Below are positions 33,032-40,888 of a stretch of 64,000 bases of DNA, piece by piece. A program made the position numbers and the translations under genes. The notes beneath the pieces were generated by a model, which saw only the letters and a program-made list of their open reading frames with translations, was not told where the DNA came from and searched no databases. The DNA is from DASWJQ01 sp964517315 (lineage in GTDB: Bacteria; Chloroflexota; Anaerolineae; Anaerolineales; E44-bin32): contig CAZFCJ010000002.1 of NCBI GenBank assembly GCA_964517315.1, forward strand, positions 13,937 to 77,936, in the 5' to 3' direction. Numbering within the stretch: the first letter of the stretch is position 1; each line of letters opens with the position of its first letter.

Positions 33032-33529
33032 ATGCCGCCCGGAGTCCAGATCAGCGAGCTCGGCAATCTGTTCCTTTACCTCACCGCATTCCTCGGCGCC
33101 TTCGTGGCCGCACTGTGGTTGAGCTTCGTCTTCTGGACCTACCGCGATGCCCGTGAGCGCACGGACGATCGGCTGGCGCATGTCCTGGCCGCACTTGTGG
33201 TCGCGGTCCTCGGCCCTCCGGGTCTGGTCGTTTACCTCCTCCTGAGGCCCTCTCGGACCCTCGATGAGATCTACCAGGACACCCTGGAAGAAGAAGCGCT
33301 CCTCGCAGCGATCGAGGAGCGAGCCGCCTGTCCGGGTTGTGGAGCGCGAATTCAGGCCGACTGGCAGATTTGTCCCAACTGTCACACCCGTCTGCACAAA
33401 CCTTGTTCCAATTGCGGCCGGATGATGGAACTGTCCTGGCAGATTTGCCCGCACTGTGCCACCCGCGCTCCGGGCGTGCCCGCCGAAGAGGGGATCGAGA
33501 TCAGCCCACCCGCGACATCTCAGGCCTGA
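33032..33529 (+). CDS. Membrane protein with double zinc ribbon
   Basis: 165-aa protein. Two hydrophobic helices (LFLYLTAFLGAFVAALWLSFVFW and LAALVVAVLGPPGLVVYLLL) are followed by a cytoplasmic tail with two zinc ribbons: CPGCGARIQADWQICPNC and CSNCGRMMELSWQICPHC. These double ribbons are common in membrane proteins of unknown role in this phylum. ATG at 33032 is supported by an excellent GAGGAGGAGG site 1-10 nt upstream and a TATAAT at 32999-33004; a longer frame from 32915 lacks these. It converges on enolase with only 6 nt between stops. Confidence 0.8.
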   Translation: MPPGVQISELGNLFLYLTAFLGAFVAALWLSFVFWTYRDARERTDDRLAHVLAALVVAVLGPPGLVVYLLLRPSRTLDEIYQDTLEEEALLAAIEERAACPGCGARIQADWQICPNCHTRLHKPCSNCGRMMELSWQICPHCATRAPGVPAEEGIEISPPATSQA

Positions 33530-33535
33530 GCAGGG

Positions 33536-34837
33536 TCAACCTTTGCTTCCGCTGGCCAGCGCATCCCATCCTGCGTACATCGCCGCGTCGCCCATCTGCT
33601 CTTCAATCCGAAGCAGTTGATTGTATTTGGCGACCCGGTCCGATCGGGCCGGCGCACCGGTCTTGATCTGGCCCATGTTGTAGGCCACGCTGAAGTCGGC
33701 GATCGTCGTGTCCTCGGTCTCGCCCGAGCGATGGGAGGTCACCGCGCTCCAACCTGCCCGCTGGCAGAGCTGGACGGCCTCTATCGTCTCAGTCAGCGAG
33801 CCGATCTGGTTCAATTTCACCAGGAGTGCGTTGCAGGCGCCCTCCGCAATGGCTCGGCGCACGCGGTCCGGGCTCGTGACCAGCAGGTCGTCACCCACGA
33901 TCTGAAGCCGGGAGCCCAAGCGTTGCGTGAACACCTGCCACGCTTCCCAATCGTCCTCCGCCAGTCCGTCTTCAATCGAAACGATCGGGTAGCGGTCCAC
34001 CCAGTCGGCCCAGAAATCGACCATCTCCGCCCCGGTCAGAACGCGGCCTTCCTTGCGCAGGCGGTAGGTACCTTGCTCCGGATCGTAAAGTTCGGTCGCC
34101 GCCGGGTCCAGCGCGATGGCCGCGTCCTCACCGGGCTGGTAGCCCGCTCGTTCCACCGCCTGCAGCACCACTTCCACGGCTTCCTCGTTCGTAGGGAGCG
34201 CCGGCGCGTAGCCGCCCTCGTCACCGACCAAGGTGCTGTCCCCCCTCTCCCCCAGAACCTCCCTCAGCATGTGATAGATTTCGGCGCCCCAGCGCAGGCC
34301 TTCCTTAAACGAAGGCGCGCCCAGCGGCATGACCATGAATTCCTGAAAATCCGTCGACTGCCAGTCGGTGTGCTCGCCGCCGTTGAGAATGTTCAGCATC
34401 GGCACCGGCAGCACATGGGCCTGGACCCCGCCCAGGTAGCGATAAAGTGGGAGCGCCAGGCTGTCGGCCGCCGCCTTGGCGACCGCGAGACTCGTCCCGA
34501 GTATGGCGTTCGCTCCTAAGTTGGATTTGTTCTCCGTACCATCCAATTCGATCAGCGTAAAATCGATGGCGCGCTGCTCGACGGCGTCGAAACCGATCAG
34601 CGCCTCGGCGATCTGCTGGTTGACGTTGGCCACGGCTTGGGTCACGCTTTTGCCGTCGTAGAAATTGGCGTCCTCGTCGCGCAGCTCCAACGCCTCGTGA
34701 GCCCCCGTCGATGCGCCGGAGGGGACCAAGGCGCGGCCCATGCTTCCATCCTCAAGCACCACTTCGACCTCGACGGTCGGATTGCCGCGCGAATCAAGCA
34801 CCTGCCGGCCAAGGACGTCAACAATGGTTGAATCCAT
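33536..34837 (-). CDS. eno: Enolase
   Basis: Glycolytic enzyme interconverting 2-phosphoglycerate and phosphoenolpyruvate. It is full length at 433 aa with the family marks VLDSRGNPTVEVEV, GASTGAHEALELRD (flexible loop), VSIEDGLAEDDWEAW (metal ligands Glu/Asp), VGDDLLVTS, LLVKLNQIGSLTETIE (catalytic Lys) and SHRSGETEDTTIADF. CAGGAGG lies upstream of the ATG and a TATAAT box is at 34870-34875 on the minus strand. It appears monocistronic, divergent from the cysteine desulfurase. Confidence 0.98.
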   Translation of the reverse strand: MDSTIVDVLGRQVLDSRGNPTVEVEVVLEDGSMGRALVPSGASTGAHEALELRDEDANFYDGKSVTQAVANVNQQIAEALIGFDAVEQRAIDFTLIELDGTENKSNLGANAILGTSLAVAKAAADSLALPLYRYLGGVQAHVLPVPMLNILNGGEHTDWQSTDFQEFMVMPLGAPSFKEGLRWGAEIYHMLREVLGERGDSTLVGDEGGYAPALPTNEEAVEVVLQAVERAGYQPGEDAAIALDPAATELYDPEQGTYRLRKEGRVLTGAEMVDFWADWVDRYPIVSIEDGLAEDDWEAWQVFTQRLGSRLQIVGDDLLVTSPDRVRRAIAEGACNALLVKLNQIGSLTETIEAVQLCQRAGWSAVTSHRSGETEDTTIADFSVAYNMGQIKTGAPARSDRVAKYNQLLRIEEQMGDAAMYAGWDALASGSKG

Positions 34838-34869
34838 CGGGTTTGCCTCCTGGGGATCGGTCCGTTTCG

Positions 34870-34875
34870 ATTATA
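34870..34875 (-). promoter_or_regulatory. -10 box of eno
   Basis: The minus strand reads TATAAT here, about 33 nt upstream of the enolase start; no clear -35. Confidence 0.5.
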
Positions 34876-34945
34876 AGCTCGACTCGCCGAGCCAGCTCCG
34901 GTCCGCGCTGGCTTGCGTCCCGTCGGCGCGGCCGAACCTGCATGA

Positions 34946-34951
34946 TAAAAT
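34946..34951 (+). promoter_or_regulatory. -10 box for a leaderless cysteine desulfurase mRNA
   Basis: TAAAAT ends exactly 6 nt before the GTG start at 34958, with no Shine-Dalgarno in between. Confidence 0.5.
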
Positions 34952-34957
34952 CGACCC

Positions 34958-36130
34958 GTGTTTGAGAAAAGCGTCTACCTGGATTACGCAGCCACCACGC
35001 CTCTGGACCCCCAGGTCCGGGAGGCGATGCGGCCCTATTTTGAGCATGATTTCGGCAACCCATCCTCTGTCCACCAGATGGGTCAGCGGGCTGAAGCCGC
35101 GGTCGAACGCAGCCGGGCCACGATGGCGCGGCTCTTGGGCTGTTCCCCAAAGGAAATTGTGTTCACCGCCTGCGGATCGGAAAGCGACAACCTGGCCCTT
35201 CGCGGCGCCGCATTCGCTGCCCGCCGGGCCCGGGGCGCGAATCATATCCTGGTCTCTCCGGTGGAGCACGACGCGGTCTTGAATACCGCGGACGATCTCG
35301 CCGGGAACTTCGGATTTGAAGTCGAGCGGCTCCCGGTGGACCGGCACGGGCGCGTCTCAGCGGAAGACCTGCGCGGCGCGCTGAAGGACGGAACCGCCGT
35401 CGTCTCCGTCATCCATGCCAACAACGAAATCGGCACGGTTAACCCTATCCGGCAGCTGGCGCATGTTTGCGATGCTCGCGGCGTCCCATTTCACACCGAT
35501 TCGGTCCAGGCCGGGGCTCATCTTCGGCTGCAGGTCGATGAACTCGGCGTCCACATGCTCTCCTTGGGAGCCCACAAATTCTATGGCCCGAAAGGCGTTG
35601 GCGCTCTGTACGTGCGCGAGGGGACGGAGCTCGCGCCACAGCTGATCGGCGGCAGCCAGGAGCGCGGCCTGCGGGCCGGAACCCACAACGTTCCGCTGAT
35701 CGTCGGCATGGCGGAAGCCTTCCAGCTCGCTCAAGAGCGGCACGAAGCCCGCGCCGCCCACAATCGCGCATTGCGGGACATTCTGATCGAGGGCGTGCTC
35801 GATGGGGTGCCGGGAAGCCGGCTCACCGGGCACCCGCAGCAGCGCAGCCCCAATCACGCCTCGTTCGTGATCGAGGGGGTGGACGGCAACGAGCTCCTGG
35901 CGGCTCTCGATCTCGCCGGCTTCGCCTGCTCGTCCGGATCCGCCTGTAAGACCGGCGATCCCGAGCCATCCGCGGTGCTCCTGGCGTTGGGCCTGGATCC
36001 GGACCTGGCGCTCGGCTCGCTGCGGGTGACCGTGGGGTTGGACACCACGCACGAGCAAATTGAGGCCCTCTTGGAGGAGTTGCCTCGGGTCGTCGAGAGG
36101 CTCCGCACGGCCGAAGGTGCGCGCATATGA
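34958..36130 (+). CDS. Cysteine desulfurase (IscS/NifS type)
   Basis: PLP enzyme taking sulfur from cysteine for iron-sulfur clusters and tRNA thiolation. The 390-aa protein has VYLDYAATTPLDPQV at the start, the PLP-binding SLGAHKFYGPKGVGALYV (Lys) and the catalytic Cys in FACSSGSACKTGDPEPS. Its stop overlaps the start of mnmA (ATGA), which strongly suggests that it supplies sulfur to the MnmA reaction. No iscU or other cluster-assembly gene is adjacent. GTG at 34958 begins the conserved region; a TAAAAT box 6 nt upstream suggests a leaderless transcript. Confidence 0.93.
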   Translation: MFEKSVYLDYAATTPLDPQVREAMRPYFEHDFGNPSSVHQMGQRAEAAVERSRATMARLLGCSPKEIVFTACGSESDNLALRGAAFAARRARGANHILVSPVEHDAVLNTADDLAGNFGFEVERLPVDRHGRVSAEDLRGALKDGTAVVSVIHANNEIGTVNPIRQLAHVCDARGVPFHTDSVQAGAHLRLQVDELGVHMLSLGAHKFYGPKGVGALYVREGTELAPQLIGGSQERGLRAGTHNVPLIVGMAEAFQLAQERHEARAAHNRALRDILIEGVLDGVPGSRLTGHPQQRSPNHASFVIEGVDGNELLAALDLAGFACSSGSACKTGDPEPSAVLLALGLDPDLALGSLRVTVGLDTTHEQIEALLEELPRVVERLRTAEGARI

Positions 36131-37197
36131 GCGAACAGAAGCGCATCGCCGTGGCCATGAGCGGCGGCGTCGACAGCTCGGTCGCCGCCGCGCTGCTCTC
36201 CGAATCCGAGGCCGAGGTCTTCGGCTTGATGATGCGCTTGTGGAGCGGCGGACCGTCGGGAACCAACCGCTGCTGCTCCCCGGACGACGTGGCTCGCGCG
36301 CGCCAGGTCGCCGCCATGCTGGACATCCCGTTCTACGTCATCGACGTGCAGCAGCGCTTCAAAGAGCAGATCGTCGATTTCTTCATCGACGGATATGCCA
36401 GCCGGGGTGTCACCCCCAACCCCTGTATGGAGTGCAACCGCCACATCCGCTGGACGTTCCTGCTCGAGCGCGCATTGGCCATGGGCGCGACGCACCTCGC
36501 CACTGGCCACTACGCGCGGGTCGACGTCAGCCAGGCCGGATACCGCCTCCTGCGAGCGCGCGACCGCCGTAAAGATCAATCCTACGTCCTCAGCGTGATG
36601 GGCCAGTATGAGCTGGCCCACGCGGTGCTGCCGTTGGGCGAGCTGACGAAAGACGAAGTCCGCGCCCGCGCCCGCCGGCTGGAGCTGCCCAGCGCCGACC
36701 GCAGCGAAAGTCAGGATCTGTGCTTCGTGGGCGATGCGGACTACCGGGAATTCCTCGAGCACCAGGGAGTCCAGCTTCCGCCCCCCGGCCCGATCGTGAA
36801 CAGCGAGGGGGAGGTCCTTGGAAGACACGATGGCCTGGCGTTCTACACGATCGGCCAGCGGAAAGGAATTGGGATCTCCGCTCCCCATCCGCTCTACGTT
36901 TTAGAAAAGGACCCGGCCCACAACCGGTTGGTTGTCGGCCCGCGCGAGCAGCTCGGGCGCAGGGAATTCGCGGTGGGACGGATCAACTGGGTCGGCGGCC
37001 AAGCGCCGAGCGGTCCGGTCGAATTAGGCGTGTGCATTCGCTATCGGGCCGACGAGGTGCACGGCGAAGTCCATCCGGTCGGCGAGAGCGGCGCCCGCGT
37101 CGTTCTCCAGGAGCCCGTTCCCGACGTCACTCCCGGCCAAGCGGCGGTGTTCTACCAGGACGACCGCTGTCTGGGAGGTGGGATCATCCAGCCGTGA
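36127..37197 (+). CDS. mnmA: tRNA-uridine 2-sulfurtransferase
   Basis: Thiolates uridine 34 of the Lys, Glu and Gln tRNAs. The 356-aa protein has the PP-loop AVAMSGGVDSSVAAALL, the first catalytic Cys in VTPNPCMECNRHIRW, YARV/KDQSYVLSVM, SQDLCFVGDADYREFL (second Cys) and FYTIGQRKGIGIS, followed by the C-terminal barrel. It overlaps the upstream cysteine desulfurase by 4 nt and the downstream small membrane gene by a GTGA, so it is tightly coupled to both. Confidence 0.96.
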   Translation: MSEQKRIAVAMSGGVDSSVAAALLSESEAEVFGLMMRLWSGGPSGTNRCCSPDDVARARQVAAMLDIPFYVIDVQQRFKEQIVDFFIDGYASRGVTPNPCMECNRHIRWTFLLERALAMGATHLATGHYARVDVSQAGYRLLRARDRRKDQSYVLSVMGQYELAHAVLPLGELTKDEVRARARRLELPSADRSESQDLCFVGDADYREFLEHQGVQLPPPGPIVNSEGEVLGRHDGLAFYTIGQRKGIGISAPHPLYVLEKDPAHNRLVVGPREQLGRREFAVGRINWVGGQAPSGPVELGVCIRYRADEVHGEVHPVGESGARVVLQEPVPDVTPGQAAVFYQDDRCLGGGIIQP

Positions 37198-37502
37198 ACG
37201 CGCCTGCGCTGATATTCGGCTTCCTACTGGCCACCGCCGCGGGGCTCATTTACCATCTGATCCGCGGCGGTCCTTTATCGCGGATGGCCCTGTACCTGGC
37301 CTCGGCTTGGGTGGGCTTCGCTGCCGGCCACGTTGTGGGCGGATGGTTGGGGTTATCCCTGCTGCGCCTCGGCGCGCTGAATTTGTTCCCTGCCGCGCTG
37401 GCCACACTGCTGGCGTTGCTGCTCGCGGACCTCCTCGCGCCGCGGGATAAATTTTCCGGCGATCGGAGCCGTCGTAAGCCCCCCTTTCGGCCGAGGGGCT
37501 GA
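37194..37502 (+). CDS. Small membrane protein, 102 aa
   Basis: Unrecognised three-helix membrane protein (LIFGFLLATAAGLIYHLI, MALYLASAWVGFAAGHVVGG, LFPAALATLLALLLADLL) with a basic, Pro-rich cytoplasmic tail (SGDRSRRKPPFRPRG). GTG at 37194 overlaps the mnmA stop, and its own stop overlaps the next ATG (TGATG), so it sits in the middle of a coupled operon. The pattern of a small membrane gene next to a lipoprotein suggests a joint envelope role, but nothing identifies it. Confidence 0.7.
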   Translation: MNAPALIFGFLLATAAGLIYHLIRGGPLSRMALYLASAWVGFAAGHVVGGWLGLSLLRLGALNLFPAALATLLALLLADLLAPRDKFSGDRSRRKPPFRPRG

Positions 37503-38557
37503 TGCTGGAGCGATCGCTTCCTCCAGCCCAATGGCTCGCCGTCGCTCTCACCGCAGCCGGAGTCCTGCTCGGCGCATGCAACGCGGCGGCGACTTCCCCT
37601 GCGGACGCGCCGACAACGACCTTTGTCCCGACCGAGAGCCCATCCCCGCAGCCCTCCCCCACACCGACCGCACCTCCCGGCCGTGTGCTCCTGGTCCTGA
37701 CCCAAGACGGCAGCGATCCCATCGCTCAAAGACTGGAAAACGAAATCGAGCGACTGGCGGCGGCTTCGGACCTGGTCTTCAGCGTGCGACCGCCAACAGA
37801 AATCGATGATCTTCCATCCAACCTGACCGCAGTGGTGGTTTACCGGGGGAGCGGTGAGCTGTTCGAACGCCTCAGCACGGCGGGCGTGGATCCTGCCCGT
37901 ATCATGGCTATCGCGCCCGAAGCGCCGATTGGCGCCGAGGGGATCACTGTCATCGGCCCGGAGGGCCTGCGCGCGGATCGGGCGGCGTTCTTGGCCGGTT
38001 ATGCGGCCGCGCTGCTGACCGATAACTACCGGGTGGCGGTGTTGTCCGCTGAGGACGTCAGCCCGCCGGGGTCAGCGACGGCGTTCGTCAACGGTGCCCG
38101 CTACTATTGTGGGTTGTGCCGCGCTGCCCATCCGCCGTTCGCGGACTATCCGGCGAGCGTCCGTTTGCCCGGGCCGCCGGATGAAACGGATGTCGCTTCC
38201 GCACGAGATCAGCTCGGCGAGCTGGGTGTCGACACCGTTTACCTCGCACCAGGGCTCGAGACCGGTCCCCTGCCGGCAGGGCTGACGGCGGCCGGGATCC
38301 AGCTGCTGGCCTCGACCCGGCCGGTCGATATTCCGGATGAGGCCTGGATCGCGGCCATCCGACCCGCACCGGAACTGGCTCTGGAATCGCTCTGGGGCAA
38401 TCTGAGCCAGGGGATCAGCTCGGGCACGGTTCCGATGCCGCTCGCCGTCGCCGAGCGCAACGCGGCGCGCCTCAGCGACGCCCGCTATCGCCTGATTGAG
38501 GAGGTCTTGGGGGATCTAGTGGCGGGCTACATCAGCACCGGCGTGGCCGCCCCGTAA
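37502..38557 (+). CDS. Lipoprotein resembling BMP/PnrA-type substrate-binding proteins
   Basis: 351-aa exported lipoprotein: a hydrophobic signal with lipobox (LLGACNA), then a Thr/Pro/Ser linker (TPTAPPGRVL), then a periplasmic-binding-like fold. The segments VLLVLTQDGSDPIAQRL, DRAAFLAGYAAALLTDNYRVAVLS and TAFVNGARYYCG recall the Basic Membrane Protein/PnrA family of nucleoside-binding lipoproteins. Overall similarity is weak and no ABC transporter genes are near. It may be a sensor or a divergent binding protein. It overlaps the preceding membrane gene by 1 nt and ends the mnmA operon. Confidence 0.65.
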   Translation: MLERSLPPAQWLAVALTAAGVLLGACNAAATSPADAPTTTFVPTESPSPQPSPTPTAPPGRVLLVLTQDGSDPIAQRLENEIERLAAASDLVFSVRPPTEIDDLPSNLTAVVVYRGSGELFERLSTAGVDPARIMAIAPEAPIGAEGITVIGPEGLRADRAAFLAGYAAALLTDNYRVAVLSAEDVSPPGSATAFVNGARYYCGLCRAAHPPFADYPASVRLPGPPDETDVASARDQLGELGVDTVYLAPGLETGPLPAGLTAAGIQLLASTRPVDIPDEAWIAAIRPAPELALESLWGNLSQGISSGTVPMPLAVAERNAARLSDARYRLIEEVLGDLVAGYISTGVAAP

Positions 38558-38742
38558 CCGTCAAACGGCCCAGAAACTTCATCTTACGGGACAGCATGCG
38601 CCTATGATCCGGTCAAGGTGGATTCGATGGATGACGAACATCGTAATGATCCTTAGAGGGGCGCCCCACGCCCCCGCGTACCGCCACCCGGGCATGGGAG
38701 CCCGGCCTCCGTTTTGATGGAGAGAGTGATCCCCCCTCATCT

Positions 38743-39843
38743 TCAGGCTTCAATGACCTCGACACGCGTGCCGCCGGGCATCCCAACGGTGACGTCTCCC
38801 GGGTCGTAGCCGACGACCGGATCCACCCAGCGGAAGACCCACTTGGCGTCCTCGGGGCGGGCGTTCACGCAGCCGTGGGACCGAGGGACACCGAAGTCGT
38901 TGTGCCAGAAGGTGGAGTGGATCGCCACTCCGTTGCCCACGAACAGCGTCGTCCAGCCGATGCCGGGCAGATCATATCCACCGCCGGTCGTCCCCCCGAC
39001 CATGTGCAGCGAGACGACTTTGCGCCAGATCGGGTGGCCACCGAGCGGCGTCGCCCACTCGTCGACCGGGTTTCCCCGCGCGTCGAATTTGGCGCCCGTC
39101 GATATGCGCGCGAAATACACCTCGCGCTCGCCCTCGTAGCATGTCATTGTCTGATGGGTGACGTCGACGACCACCCGCTTGTCCGCCACCTGGGGACGGA
39201 TCGGCGCCATGTCGTCCTCTGTCAAAGGACGAAACGCCTCGGCCCTGGCCCAGAAGATGTCGCCGAACCCGTAGCGCTCATTAATGCGGTACCAGACTTG
39301 ACCGGCCTCATCGGTTCGCATCTCGTCAGCCCAGAGGATTTGGCTGTAGTAAAAACGCGGGCTATCGGTCCCTTTGAGCCAAGGCGAAATCGCCGGCGGG
39401 TTGGCCAAGAGGATCGGCACCCACGGCACGGTCACCTGGACCCACATCCCTGGTCCCAGGCTGGTATCGGGAATCTTCTCCACCGGAGCGTTGGGTTCAT
39501 TGCGCACCGGTTGCAGGTAAGGGACGTAGATGTATCCCTCGGGCGTCTCAACCCAAGTCTGGTTCATTCGAGTGGGGCGACTGCCCACAACCTCCCTCTT
39601 CCAGCTGACGACCGCGTCTTCATACAGAGGACCTATGATTGTGGATTCGACGTCGGGCTCGGCCCTGAGGTTGACCTTGCCCACGCAGACGCGACCTAAC
39701 CGTTCGCTGTTGGGAAAATCTTGAAGTTGGGACTTTCCGGAAGGTCGAAAGAGTGCACCAGAGAGCGACACCGCGCCTATTTTAAGGAAGTCGCGGCGGC
39801 TGATATCTCCATGACTTACGCTTCGAGTGGTGGCTTTCCTCAC
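38743..39843 (-). CDS. L,D-transpeptidase (YkuD) with Tat-type signal
   Basis: 366-aa secreted enzyme. The N-terminus has a twin-arginine signal (DISRRDFLKIGAVSLSGAL). An SH3-like region follows (GRVCVGKVNLRAEPDVES, a typical SH3b start). The C-terminal YkuD domain carries HSTFWHNDFGVPRSHGCVN with catalytic His and Cys, responsible for 3-3 peptidoglycan cross-links or protein anchoring in the family. The GTG at 39843 lacks a good ribosome-binding site, so the exact start is uncertain. The gene stands alone, divergent from the next membrane protein. Confidence 0.88.
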   Translation of the reverse strand: MRKATTRSVSHGDISRRDFLKIGAVSLSGALFRPSGKSQLQDFPNSERLGRVCVGKVNLRAEPDVESTIIGPLYEDAVVSWKREVVGSRPTRMNQTWVETPEGYIYVPYLQPVRNEPNAPVEKIPDTSLGPGMWVQVTVPWVPILLANPPAISPWLKGTDSPRFYYSQILWADEMRTDEAGQVWYRINERYGFGDIFWARAEAFRPLTEDDMAPIRPQVADKRVVVDVTHQTMTCYEGEREVYFARISTGAKFDARGNPVDEWATPLGGHPIWRKVVSLHMVGGTTGGGYDLPGIGWTTLFVGNGVAIHSTFWHNDFGVPRSHGCVNARPEDAKWVFRWVDPVVGYDPGDVTVGMPGGTRVEVIEA

Positions 39844-39949
39844 CTTAGGATACTGACGAGTTCCTCCGGATCAGGGGTTGTCCTCACGACCAATCATAAA
39901 CCCTGGCAACTCTCGTGAAAAGGCGGATTCAACACGCTGCCCCGTATGA

Positions 39950-39955
39950 TATACT
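39950..39955 (+). promoter_or_regulatory. -10 box for a leaderless mRNA
   Basis: TATACT ends 7 nt before the ATG at 39963 with no Shine-Dalgarno sequence. A TTCAAC at 39928-39933 could serve as a weak -35 with a 16-nt spacer. Confidence 0.5.
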
Positions 39956-39962
39956 CGCGCTG

Positions 39963-40421
39963 ATGGACCTCGAAGCCAGCGGAGGGAGCTCCTCGGTACC
40001 CCCATCGGAGGATTCGATCGGCACGTCGGGCCGCCGCCAGACGTTGTTGCTGGTGGGCCTCGTGGCGCTGTTCGTCTTTTTCATCGCCGCCGCGATCGCC
40101 GTCGCGACGATGCTGGCGTCGAACCCAGAGCGCACGGAGACGTTGCGCGACGTGCTGATCATCTTCATGGCGTTCGAGTTCCTGGTGATCGGCCTGGCGC
40201 TGATCATCCTGATCGTGCAGCTGGCGCGACTGACGGCACTGCTGCAGAACGAAATTAAACCGATTCTCGAGTCGACCAGCGAGACGGCGAAGACCTTGCG
40301 GGGGACGACATCGTTTCTCAGCAAGCGGGTCGTGGATCCGGTGATGAAGATGAACAGCTCGGTAGCTGCAGTTCGGCGCGCGCTCGACATTTTCCGCGCT
40401 CGCAGCTCGGATGGGTCATAA
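39963..40421 (+). CDS. Membrane protein with cytoplasmic helical tail, 152 aa
   Basis: Two membrane helices (LLLVGLVALFVFFIAAAIAVATML and VLIIFMAFEFLVIGLALIILIVQ) are followed by a helical region (ILESTSETAKTLRGTTSFLSK, VVAVRRAL-like) that resembles DUF948 general stress proteins by eye. The next gene encodes a YtxH-like protein. In many bacteria DUF948 and YtxH genes are neighbours and both are general-stress proteins, which supports the assignment. ATG at 39963 is taken because it follows a TATACT box by 7 nt; the longer frame from 39915 would include the promoter. Confidence 0.65.
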   Translation: MDLEASGGSSSVPPSEDSIGTSGRRQTLLLVGLVALFVFFIAAAIAVATMLASNPERTETLRDVLIIFMAFEFLVIGLALIILIVQLARLTALLQNEIKPILESTSETAKTLRGTTSFLSKRVVDPVMKMNSSVAAVRRALDIFRARSSDGS

Positions 40422-40451
40422 GCCCAAACAAGTCTTTTAGAGGAGGACATC

Positions 40452-40793
40452 ATGGCTGAAAGAGATGGAGAATTTGGGGCGTTCGTCTCGGGATTTTTCA
40501 TCGGCGGATTGATCGGCGCTGCCGTAGCCTTGCTCATGGCGCCGCAGTCCGGTGAGGAAACGCGGACGCTCATTCGCGACAAGGGCATCGAGCTGCGTGA
40601 ACAGGTGGAAACGACCGCCGACGAGGCCCGCACTCGCGCCGAGAAGTTGGCCAAGGAGGCCCGCTCGCGCGCCGAAAACCTCCAGCAGCGCGGTCAGGTC
40701 ATCCTCGAAGAGCAGAAAACCCGGCTGGAGGACGCGGTGGAGGCGGGCAAGCAAGCCGCACAGAAGAAGCAGGAAGAAATCTCCGAATCCTGA
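40452..40793 (+). CDS. YtxH-like general stress protein
   Basis: 113-aa protein with one glycine-rich membrane helix (AFVSGFFIGGLIGAAVALLMAP) followed by the hallmark QSGEETR and a long charged helix (TRAEKLAKEARSRAENLQQR), the YtxH pattern. AGAGGAGG lies 6 nt before the ATG. It forms a pair with the preceding membrane protein and ends at a strong terminator. The function of the family is unknown beyond stress association. Confidence 0.85.
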   Translation: MAERDGEFGAFVSGFFIGGLIGAAVALLMAPQSGEETRTLIRDKGIELREQVETTADEARTRAEKLAKEARSRAENLQQRGQVILEEQKTRLEDAVEAGKQAAQKKQEEISES

Positions 40794-40833
40794 GCCTCCC
40801 TCGACATTAGTGGAACGAAGACAGGCAACCCCA

Positions 40834-40871
40834 GACCGGAACGCGCTGGCGCGTTCCGGTCGCTTTATTTT
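40834..40871 (+). terminator. Strong intrinsic terminator
   Basis: Perfect 12-bp stem GACCGGAACGCG/CGCGTTCCGGTC with loop CTGG, followed by GCTTTATTTTG. It ends the YtxH operon and separates it from the convergent nnr gene. Confidence 0.85.
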
Positions 40872-40888
40872 GATCCGATCGGTCGTGA

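Noticed and set aside
32258..33454. 398-codon minus-strand frame spanning radC and the zinc-ribbon gene
   Set aside because: It is out of frame with radC and antisense to the zinc-ribbon gene, and shows no coherent fold.
38558..38742. Terminator hairpin CCGGGC/GCCCGG before the L,D-transpeptidase end
   Set aside because: The stem is only 6 bp and is separated from a short T run by several bases; too weak to list as a feature.
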